Shown here in pieces: positions 1 to 5,101 of a DNA stretch of 12,505 nt. The translations under genes were made by a program, and so were the position numbers. This DNA is from JANRKF01 sp964518725 (lineage in GTDB: Bacteria > Pseudomonadota > Alphaproteobacteria > Rickettsiales > SXRF01). The notes beneath the pieces were generated by a model. That model was not told the DNA's origin. It saw only the letters and a program-made list of their open reading frames with translations, and ran no database searches. Location of the stretch: the NCBI GenBank assembly GCA_964518725.1, contig CAZFKP010000037.1:1-12505 (forward strand), written 5' to 3'. Positions within the stretch are counted from its first letter, which is position 1. Every line of letters starts with the position of its first letter.

Positions 1-298
1 GGTGAATGACGCCGAGGCCGATGCTTATTTTGCCAGCCGTCCGCGTGAAAGCCAGCTTGGGGCGTGGGCGTCGCAGCAGTCGTCGCCATTGGAAAAACCA
101 TTGGATTTGTTGCAGGCCTACAAAGAGGCGGAGGCCTTGTTTGATGGGCGCGAAGTGACGCGGCCGCCGCACTGGTCAGGTTTCCGCGTGGTGCCGGAGC
201 GGGTTGAGTTCTGGCAGCAGGGGCAATTCCGCATGCATACACGCGACCTGTATGTGAGGCAGGGCAATGAATGGCGGATGGAGCATCTCTACCCCTAA
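1..298 (+). CDS. pdxH: Pyridoxamine/pyridoxine 5'-phosphate oxidase, C-terminal part (5' end outside window)
   Basis: This is the last 98 or so codons of the FMN-dependent oxidase that converts pyridoxine or pyridoxamine 5'-phosphate to pyridoxal 5'-phosphate, the final cytosolic step of vitamin B6 salvage and synthesis. The sequence shows the family's C-terminal signatures: a RPRESQLGAWAS segment, then RPPHWSGF, then VEFWQQGQFRMHTR, the region that contacts FMN and substrate, and a closing HLYP in place of the usual RL-P ending. The reading frame is open to the left edge. The GTG at position 2 is internal, because a complete PdxH is about 200 residues and the FMN-binding half is missing here. 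The TAA stop at 296-298 overlaps the stop of the convergent queD gene. Identification is firm; only the length is incomplete. Confidence 0.93.
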   Translation, partial: VNDAEADAYFASRPRESQLGAWASQQSSPLEKPLDLLQAYKEAEALFDGREVTRPPHWSGFRVVPERVEFWQQGQFRMHTRDLYVRQGNEWRMEHLYP

Positions 299-720
299 GT
301 AGCGTCCACACTGCAGTTAGGGGTTTCGTAGAGCCGCAGGCGGGTGCAGGTGAAATTTTCTCCGGCGAACAATGTCGGGCAGACGACCCGGAACAAATAA
401 TCGGCCATGTTTTCCGCCGTGGGGTTCGCCGGCAGGTAAAAAATCCCCTGTTTGGTATGGTTGGTGATCGCATCGCCCAGTGGCCGATCCTGCTCGGAAA
501 GGATGGTGTTGTGATCCCAGTTGCTGTCAATCCATGCGCCCAGTCTTTCCTTAATCACCCCAAAATCCACCACCCGGCCTAAATCATCTAGGGAACCGGC
601 GGAGAACGTGGCTTCCAGCATGTAGCGGTGGCCATGCAAATGGCGGCATTTGCCCTCATGCCCGATCAATCGGTGGGCGGCATCGAATTCCATACGGCGG
701 GTGCAGGAGATATTGGTCAT
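295..720 (-). CDS. queD: 6-carboxy-5,6,7,8-tetrahydropterin synthase (QueD / PTPS family)
   Basis: This 141-residue enzyme belongs to the 6-pyruvoyl-tetrahydropterin synthase family. In bacteria such proteins usually convert dihydroneopterin triphosphate to 6-carboxytetrahydropterin, on the way to queuosine and other 7-deazaguanines. Visible features are the zinc ligands H16, H29 and H31, catalytic C25 within a CxxxHGH motif (the QueD-type spacing), VVDFG at 50-54, the D69-H70 pair in NWDHNTIL, PTAEN at 100-104 and the substrate-binding glutamate E132 in LYETPN. I chose the ATG at 718-720 because homology begins a few residues later. An upstream in-frame TTG at 777 would add 19 residues that do not fit the family. 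No strong ribosome-binding site is visible. The gene is tail-to-tail with pdxH and its TAG stop overlaps the pdxH stop. A pterin role other than queuosine cannot be excluded. Confidence 0.92.
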   Translation of the reverse strand: MTNISCTRRMEFDAAHRLIGHEGKCRHLHGHRYMLEATFSAGSLDDLGRVVDFGVIKERLGAWIDSNWDHNTILSEQDRPLGDAITNHTKQGIFYLPANPTAENMADYLFRVVCPTLFAGENFTCTRLRLYETPNCSVDAT

Positions 721-810
721 ATTTATCGCTTGAGTTCGTGATTCATTGAGAGTAACACGGCCATAATTCCACGCCAACCTGAATAATAAATCTCGTAAAA
801 AGAGGCGATC

Positions 811-1914
811 ATGGCGCGCAGAAGCTTTAAAAGAAAACGGCTGATCCCGGCTTCCTACAAGCCTAATCCAGGTTCAGCGCCGGGTATCCTGACGGTGAAC
901 CCGCTATCGCACCCGACCGAGCTATTGGTAATCGGTTACGGGCCGGATGGCTATATGGAGCAGTCCTGCAGCAAAGTCGACGAACTGGAGCGGTTTGTGG
1001 CGGCCTGGCCGGTAGTGTGGGTCAATGTGATCGGCCTCAGCAATATCCAATTGATTGAGGACGTGGGAAATTTATTTGCCCTCGACCGGCTTTCGCTGGA
1101 AGACGTGCTCGATACCAGCCACCGCCCGAAAGTGGAATATTATGAAAATTATGTGTTCACCATCATCAAGGGCGCACATCTTGGCGACCAGTTCGAGAGC
1201 GAACAGCTTTCCATTTTTCTGAAAAAGAACGTGGTGGTGGTATTTGAAGAAAAGCCCGGCAGCAGCTTCACGCAGGTGCGGGAACGCATTCGCCGCGGCA
1301 CCGGCAAGATTCGCTACTCCGGCACGGACTATCTCTATTACGCGCTGCTTGACGAGGTGATTGACCGCTATTTCCCGATTCTCGACAAGCTCAACCACCA
1401 GCTGGTCACGCTCGAAGATGAGATCATGACCAACGAAGTCACCATGCAGTCGAAAGATGTGATCCAAAGTATCCACCACACGAAAAGCGACTTGCTGCTG
1501 CTGCACAAAACCATCCTGCCGGTATCGGATATTGTGAGCATGATTATGCGGGATGAATCGCCGCTCATCACCAAGGCGGTGCGCGGCTTTATGCGCGACT
1601 GCTACGACCACTCGATGCAGGCGAATGAGCTGACGCAGTTCTACCGCGATACGGCCTTTGGCTTGCTCAACACCTTCCTTGCCTATGAAGGCCACAAGAC
1701 CAATGACATTGTGAAAACCCTGACCATTATCTCGGCGATTTTCATTCCGTTGAATTTTATTGCCGGTATTTACGGCATGAATTTCGACCCCAGCGTTTCG
1801 CGCTTCAACATGCCGGAGTTGGAATGGATGTATGGCTATCCGTTCGCGCTGTTCCTGATGCTGATGGTGGCTTTGTTCATGATGATCCGGTTCAAGAAAC
1901 GCGGCTGGGTATAA
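811..1914 (+). CDS. corA: CorA-family magnesium/cobalt ion channel
   Basis: This 367-residue inner-membrane divalent cation channel matches the family in length and layout. A large cytoplasmic N-terminal domain of about 300 residues contains the long helices ending in LLNTFLAYEGHKTNDIVKTLT. Two transmembrane helices follow near the C terminus, at roughly 303-323 and 344-362. The diagnostic Y321-G-M-N324 loop that selects hydrated Mg2+ sits at the end of the first helix, and a basic tail (FKKRGWV) follows the second. The ATG at 811 has an AGAGG ribosome-binding site at 801-805. CorA forms homopentamers and takes up Mg2+ and sometimes Co2+ or Ni2+. It is transcribed alone, divergently from queD, and its stop lies two bases from the stop of the convergent gene. 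Cation preference cannot be read from the sequence. Confidence 0.96.
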   Translation: MARRSFKRKRLIPASYKPNPGSAPGILTVNPLSHPTELLVIGYGPDGYMEQSCSKVDELERFVAAWPVVWVNVIGLSNIQLIEDVGNLFALDRLSLEDVLDTSHRPKVEYYENYVFTIIKGAHLGDQFESEQLSIFLKKNVVVVFEEKPGSSFTQVRERIRRGTGKIRYSGTDYLYYALLDEVIDRYFPILDKLNHQLVTLEDEIMTNEVTMQSKDVIQSIHHTKSDLLLLHKTILPVSDIVSMIMRDESPLITKAVRGFMRDCYDHSMQANELTQFYRDTAFGLLNTFLAYEGHKTNDIVKTLTIISAIFIPLNFIAGIYGMNFDPSVSRFNMPELEWMYGYPFALFLMLMVALFMMIRFKKRGWV

Positions 1915-1916
1915 TC

Positions 1917-2537
1917 CTAATTTCTTGGGCAGGCCGCCGGAGTGCCGCCTTTCGGATCAGCCTTTAGCTTTTGGGCACACTCCAGGTCGCAGGCCTGCGC
2001 GCGCGCTGCCGAAGCGGTGGAGTAGGCGGCGCCGTGCCGTGCGAAGGTACACTCGGATTGGCGTGACAAATACGTTTTTTCCCGCCGGCGTTCGGCCAGC
2101 GTTTCCGCTTCGGCTTCAGTCATAATGAGCGGCGCACCGACAGCGCCCGCCGCACTAATCGCGCCAACCGGGGTTTTTGTCGAGGTGGCGGATGCTGCGG
2201 GCGCAGTGGCCGTTGCCGGCGATGCGATGGGTGCTGCACCCGCCGGCACGTTGGCTTTGCCATCAGGAACCGTCCAGCCCTTGTCGGCCATGCAGGCGGA
2301 AAACAGCGCAACCAGCTTGGCGGTGCGATCGCGATTATCCAGCAACTGCGGGGACGAGGTGTCGGTATCGATCCTGAGCTGGGCGTATTTGCGGCAGAGG
2401 TCGCGGTCAGCGATATAATCTGTCTGGATGCCCGTCTGGTCGGTGCAAAACACCCAACAGCGCAGCTTATAGGCGGATACCACCTGCATGGCGACCAGCA
2501 GAAGTATAATACGAAAAGAAGTGTTCATTATTCTCAT
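1917..2537 (-). CDS. Secreted Cys- and Ala-rich hypothetical protein
   Basis: I do not recognise this 206-residue protein. Residues 8-22 are a hydrophobic stretch after a short charged start, and VVSA|YK looks like a signal-peptidase I site, so export to the periplasm is likely. The predicted mature part has four cysteines in its N-terminal half (C27, C31, C48, C82), the last in a SACMADKGWTVP motif resembling the CM-x-x-KGW motif of small exported alphaproteobacterial proteins. A central linker at about 93-130 is rich in Ala, Pro, Thr and Ser. A charged C-terminal part adds four more cysteines, including CDLEC. Eight cysteines in an exported protein suggest disulfides. The start could be the ATG at 2535-2537 or the one at 2526-2528, and the latter has a GAGAA sequence upstream. 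Its stop is two bases from that of corA. Function is unknown. Confidence 0.7.
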   Translation of the reverse strand: MRIMNTSFRIILLLVAMQVVSAYKLRCWVFCTDQTGIQTDYIADRDLCRKYAQLRIDTDTSSPQLLDNRDRTAKLVALFSACMADKGWTVPDGKANVPAGAAPIASPATATAPAASATSTKTPVGAISAAGAVGAPLIMTEAEAETLAERRREKTYLSRQSECTFARHGAAYSTASAARAQACDLECAQKLKADPKGGTPAACPRN

Positions 2538-2556
2538 TGTTGCTAAATTGTATCAG

Positions 2557-2562
2557 ATTATA
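2557..2562 (-). promoter_or_regulatory. Possible -10 box (TATAAT) for the secreted hypothetical protein
   Basis: Read on the minus strand, a perfect TATAAT lies about 20 bases upstream of the first candidate ATG at 2537. It would give a transcript with a very short leader. The -35 region is poor (CTTACG at a 16-base spacing), so this is a candidate from one good hexamer only. Confidence 0.35.
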
Positions 2563-2585
2563 AAGGAAGCGAAAAGCCCGTAAGC

Positions 2586-2608
2586 TTACAACTTGATTGT
2601 TGTATAAA
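2586..2608. promoter_or_regulatory. Candidate operator A: TTACAAC..GTTGT palindrome
   Basis: An inverted repeat ACAAC (2588-2592) - six bases - GTTGT (2599-2603) lies between the divergent hypothetical gene and the Fis-type regulator gene. It is extended by TT on the left and ATAAA on the right. A nearly identical element, one base shorter in the spacer and two bases longer before ATAAA, lies at 4324-4347 upstream of the S24 repressor and chpT. Sharing by two intergenic regions suggests a transcription-factor site. The S24 repressor or the Fis-type regulator would be the obvious candidates, but binding is an inference. Confidence 0.35.
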
Positions 2609-2652
2609 AAAATAGTAACACCGATTATTAATTGTGATCAACCGTAGGCGTT

Positions 2653-3333
2653 ATGGAACAACATATTTTGCTAGTATCTTCCCGTCGGGAGACGATGGAG
2701 ACGATGGAGCCGATGATGGCGGTGATAGCGACGATATTGCAGCAATCGCCCTCTGTGATCCATCCCAGCGAACTGGTGTCTTTCATCGAAAGGATGCCGG
2801 TTGACATGGTGGTGATCGACATCCAGCAACACACGACCGATGTGAAGCTTATCAGGGCGATCAAAGAGCGCAACCCCTGTATTCAGGTAGTTGCGATTGT
2901 GCCTTATGGGGATATTACGTTGGTTGAGCAGTTGATTGAGTCCGGCACCGATGATTATATTTCCCAGCCCATTTCGCTTGAGCGCTTGAAAACCACGCTG
3001 CGTAATGCGCTTCGTCACCACAACCTGTTGGTGAATGCCTCCGCCGAGCAGCGGGCGATGCTCAACTACACGTCGCAAAAGCCGGCGCCGGTCGTGGCGT
3101 CATTCTTTAGCCAGGCTGGAAAGCTCAAAACTCTGCGCGAAATTGAAGACATGGTGATTGAACATGCCATCCAAACCTATGCCGGATGTATTACCAAAGC
3201 GGCACGAGAGCTTGGCATTGGTCGTTCAACCTTATATCGGAAAATGCAGGAGCGTACGCAGGCGAGTGTAATGCCGTCGCGGCAGGAGCCTGCGTTAGAC
3301 GCGACTAGATTGCCGCTGCGCGAGAAGGTATAG
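2653..3333 (+). CDS. Pseudo-receiver / Fis-type helix-turn-helix transcriptional regulator
   Basis: This 226-residue protein resembles an NtrC-type response regulator from which the AAA+ domain is missing. Residues 4-120 follow the receiver pattern: EQHILLV at strand 1, MVVID56 at strand 3, GTDDYISQPIS near strand 5. The activation residues are largely absent. The strand-1 acidic pair is replaced by S9-S10, the switch Ser/Thr region reads AIVPYG, and the conserved Lys of the K-P motif is Q105. Only D56 sits where a phosphoacceptor would be. Residues about 165-200 (EDMVIEHAIQ..., then GCITKAARELGIGRSTLYRKM) form a Fis-family helix-turn-helix. The ATG at 2653 has an AGG sequence six bases upstream. 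It is probably a DNA-binding protein controlled by something other than classical phosphorylation. Targets are unknown, and it cannot activate sigma-54 without the AAA+ domain. Confidence 0.8.
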   Translation: MEQHILLVSSRRETMETMEPMMAVIATILQQSPSVIHPSELVSFIERMPVDMVVIDIQQHTTDVKLIRAIKERNPCIQVVAIVPYGDITLVEQLIESGTDDYISQPISLERLKTTLRNALRHHNLLVNASAEQRAMLNYTSQKPAPVVASFFSQAGKLKTLREIEDMVIEHAIQTYAGCITKAARELGIGRSTLYRKMQERTQASVMPSRQEPALDATRLPLREKV

Positions 3334-3366
3334 TGCGCCGGGAATTGGTAGCCGATCAAAAAAATC

Positions 3367-3395
3367 TTGCAACCTGAAGTGGCTGAAGGCATATT
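3367..3395 (+). promoter_or_regulatory. Possible sigma-70-type promoter for the entericidin-like gene
   Basis: TTGCAA at 3367-3372 and CATATT at 3390-3395 are separated by 17 bases and each matches four of six consensus positions. Transcription would start near 3402, about 30 bases before the small lipoprotein ATG. The spacing and position fit, but the hexamers are imperfect. Confidence 0.35.
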
Positions 3396-3433
3396 TTCTC
3401 GCTGATGCCAGACAACCACCAAACAGGTACGAT

Positions 3434-3565
3434 ATGAAAAAATACACACTAATTCTCTTAGCCGGCGCCACGCTCCTTACTGCATGCAATACCATCGAAG
3501 GGCTTGGGCAGGATATTAAAAAGGGCGGAGAGAAAATCGAAAAAGCGGCCGACAAAAACAAATAA
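3434..3565 (+). CDS. Entericidin A/B-family small lipoprotein
   Basis: This 43-residue ORF is short enough to be missed by length cut-offs. It has a lysine-bearing start (MKKYTLILLAGATLL), a lipobox TAC with the lipidated cysteine at C18, and a charged mature part of 26 residues, NTIEGLGQDIKKGGEKIEKAADKNK after the Cys. The N-T-x-x-G-x-G-x-D-x-x-x-x-G motif and the following amphipathic Lys/Glu helix are the hallmarks of the EcnA/EcnB family. In E. coli, EcnB is a stationary-phase bacteriolytic lipoprotein and EcnA its antidote. In alphaproteobacteria, single copies are widespread and of unclear role, possibly envelope stress. The start has AGG at 3425-3427, six bases upstream. It ends 14 bases from the stop of the convergent S24 repressor gene. 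Confidence 0.85.
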   Translation: MKKYTLILLAGATLLTACNTIEGLGQDIKKGGEKIEKAADKNK

Positions 3566-3579
3566 GTTTAAGGCCAGCC

Positions 3580-4263
3580 TTACATTTCGCGTGAGAACCA
3601 CACCACCCGGCCAAGGATTTCTGTTGCGTCCGGTGTTGTTTCGTAAGTTGAATAATGACTGTTATCGCACATCACCCGCAGTTTTGCTGCGTTTGGGTGA
3701 GGTACAAGTTCGAGCCGTTTGACCAGTAGGCTGCCGCCATCAAACAACAAGAAAATTCCCGGCGGTGATGGGTGGCGCTTGGTGGTGTCAACCAGGATCG
3801 CATCCCCTTGGCAAAGGGTGGGGTGCATGCTGTCGTCCTGCATGGTAAGCAGGCGGAGTGCCGAAGCCGGCGCGCCGATTTTCTTTTTGATCCATTCCCT
3901 GTGAAACTGGTACGGCTCACGTGAATCTTCGCGAACCGCGAGGGTTCCCTGTTCCAGCAACAGGCGGGGGACAATGACCGCACCACTTTCCTGCGATGGC
4001 AGGGAAAACTGATAGCCGTCAACCGGTGAGTCGCTGGTGCCGGCGAGGTAAGTAAGGCTCACCCCAAGCGATTCTGCAACACGCGCCAGCTTGATCGAGG
4101 AGGGGTTGGCGGATTTGCCGCTGATAACGTCGTACAGGAACGATGTTTTGACATCGGCGCGTTTGGCAAGCTCCACCGAGGAGAGGCCGCGCTTCTTCAT
4201 CTCGGTGCGTAGGCGCTGCCCGATATTCCTTTGATTGTCGTTAGTTGCGCGTTCGCTGTGCAT
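3580..4263 (-). CDS. XRE helix-turn-helix / S24 peptidase-like repressor (CI/LexA-type)
   Basis: This 227-residue two-domain regulator is read on the minus strand. Residues 14-75 form a Cro/CI-type helix-turn-helix (IGQRLRTEMKKRGLSSVELAKRADV..., LYDVISGKSANPSSIKLARVAESLGV). Residues about 118-225 are an S24/LexA-like domain with the nucleophile S145 in QDDSMHPTL and the general base K182 in SLLVKRLE. Their 37-residue separation equals that of S119-K156 in E. coli LexA. No Ala-Gly cleavage site is seen where LexA has one; the only A-G is at 74-75, at the end of the DNA-binding domain. RecA-stimulated self-cleavage is therefore possible but unproven. I chose the ATG at 4261-4263. An in-frame TTG at 4305 would add 14 residues. 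It is divergent from chpT and has a candidate operator at 4324-4347. It may be a domesticated prophage-type repressor or a stress regulator. Confidence 0.85.
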   Translation of the reverse strand: MHSERATNDNQRNIGQRLRTEMKKRGLSSVELAKRADVKTSFLYDVISGKSANPSSIKLARVAESLGVSLTYLAGTSDSPVDGYQFSLPSQESGAVIVPRLLLEQGTLAVREDSREPYQFHREWIKKKIGAPASALRLLTMQDDSMHPTLCQGDAILVDTTKRHPSPPGIFLLFDGGSLLVKRLELVPHPNAAKLRVMCDNSHYSTYETTPDATEILGRVVWFSREM

Positions 4264-4323
4264 CCGAGCAGTGTATCGCAAATGGTCGCCCAAGTCAAAA
4301 ACCAACCTGCCGTACCATTATGG

Positions 4324-4347
4324 TTACAACCTGTTGTTGTGCATAAA
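4324..4347. promoter_or_regulatory. Candidate operator B: TTACAAC..GTTGT palindrome between the repressor gene and chpT
   Basis: ACAAC (4326-4330) and GTTGT (4336-4340) form an inverted repeat with a five-base spacer, inside a segment that matches 2586-2608 almost base for base apart from two small gaps. On the minus strand it lies just upstream of a CATAAT hexamer (4317-4322), where a repressor controlling its own gene would be expected to bind. It could also influence the chpT-che operon on the plus strand. This is an inference from similarity and position. Confidence 0.35.
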
Positions 4348-4431
4348 TATTAGATATGCCCTCTTTACTAAATATTAGGGTTTCTAGGCCAATAGTGAAA
4401 AGTCACAGTGTGTGGGTGGAATAGGTACCAT

Positions 4432-5085
4432 ATGAACCAAGAATTAAAAATGGCGGAATTGCTTTGCACCCGCCTCTGTCACGATCTAACAGGGCCGATT
4501 GGCGCGGTGAATAACGGCGCGGAGTTTCTGAGCGAGGAAGGCTTCAACATGCAGAATCAGGCGGTTGACCTGATTGTCAGCAGCGCCTTCTCAGCCGTAT
4601 CGCGTCTACAGTTCTATCGCCTTGCGTATGGCAACATGAAAGAAAGCGGTGAGGCGAACCTTGCCGATAAACAGAAGCTCGCCGTCGATTTTTTCGCCGG
4701 CAGCAAAATCACGCTCGACTGGCCGGATACGCAAACCGATGCGGCAGGTGTGTCAGTCAGCCTGAAAATGGCAAGGCTGATTTTCAATTTACTGATTATG
4801 GCCTCAGCGGCACTGATCCGTGGCGGGGTGATTGCTGTGCGGATCGGTCTTGATGCAGAGGGCAGTAAACAGGTGATGGTGTCGGCAAAGGGCGCAAACC
4901 TGAAATGGGATGGCGATGTTACACATATTCTCAGCGATGGAGTCGGCGTTGATGAGCTGACCCCTAAAAATGTGCAGGCGCAACTGACGCATTGTTTTGT
5001 GCAGGAGTTGGGGGCAACGCTGTCGCACACGCTATCGGAAGATGAAATGACATTTGTGGTAATGCAACGAGTGCAACCCGTTTAA
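4432..5085 (+). CDS. chpT: Histidine phosphotransferase ChpT
   Basis: This 217-residue cytosolic phosphotransferase passes phosphate from the hybrid kinase CckA to CtrA and CpdR in alphaproteobacteria. The N-terminal helical hairpin shows the ChpT signature LLCTRLCHDLTGPIGAVNNGAEFL, with the phosphorylatable H17. The C-terminal part (about 85-217) corresponds to a degenerate kinase-like fold that does not bind ATP: there is no N-box or DxGxG glycine motif. The ATG at 4432 has TAGG at 4422-4425, seven bases upstream. A GTG at 4408 in the same frame lacks support. It is the first gene of the operon and ends 16 bases before cheA. The ctrA gene lies at the far end of the same cluster, so the donor and its best-known target are encoded together; cckA is not in the window. 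Possible exchange with the CheA receiver domain is speculation. Confidence 0.9.
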   Translation: MNQELKMAELLCTRLCHDLTGPIGAVNNGAEFLSEEGFNMQNQAVDLIVSSAFSAVSRLQFYRLAYGNMKESGEANLADKQKLAVDFFAGSKITLDWPDTQTDAAGVSVSLKMARLIFNLLIMASAALIRGGVIAVRIGLDAEGSKQVMVSAKGANLKWDGDVTHILSDGVGVDELTPKNVQAQLTHCFVQELGATLSHTLSEDEMTFVVMQRVQPV

Positions 5086-5101
5086 AACTAGGTAGGTGGT
5101 T

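Noticed and set aside
1072..1695. Minus-strand 207-codon open frame opposite corA
   Set aside because: It lies entirely within the conserved CorA coding region and has no recognisable domain.
2622..2642. TTAATTGTGATCAACC as a CtrA box upstream of the Fis-type regulator
   Set aside because: Only the left TTAA half fits; the right half reads CAAC instead of TTAA at the seven-base spacing.
3017..3034. ACAACCTGTTG palindrome resembling the candidate operators
   Set aside because: It lies inside the Fis-type regulator coding region, lacks the TT and ATAAA flanks, and is explained by the codons for HNLLV.
2540..4431. Prophage remnant, suggested by the CI-like repressor
   Set aside because: No integrase, cro-like gene, structural gene, attachment repeat or tRNA is nearby, and the neighbours are chromosomal regulators and che genes.
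5096..5101. GTG at 5096 as cheA start
   Set aside because: It lies inside the TAGGTAGG ribosome-binding site that serves ATG 5102.
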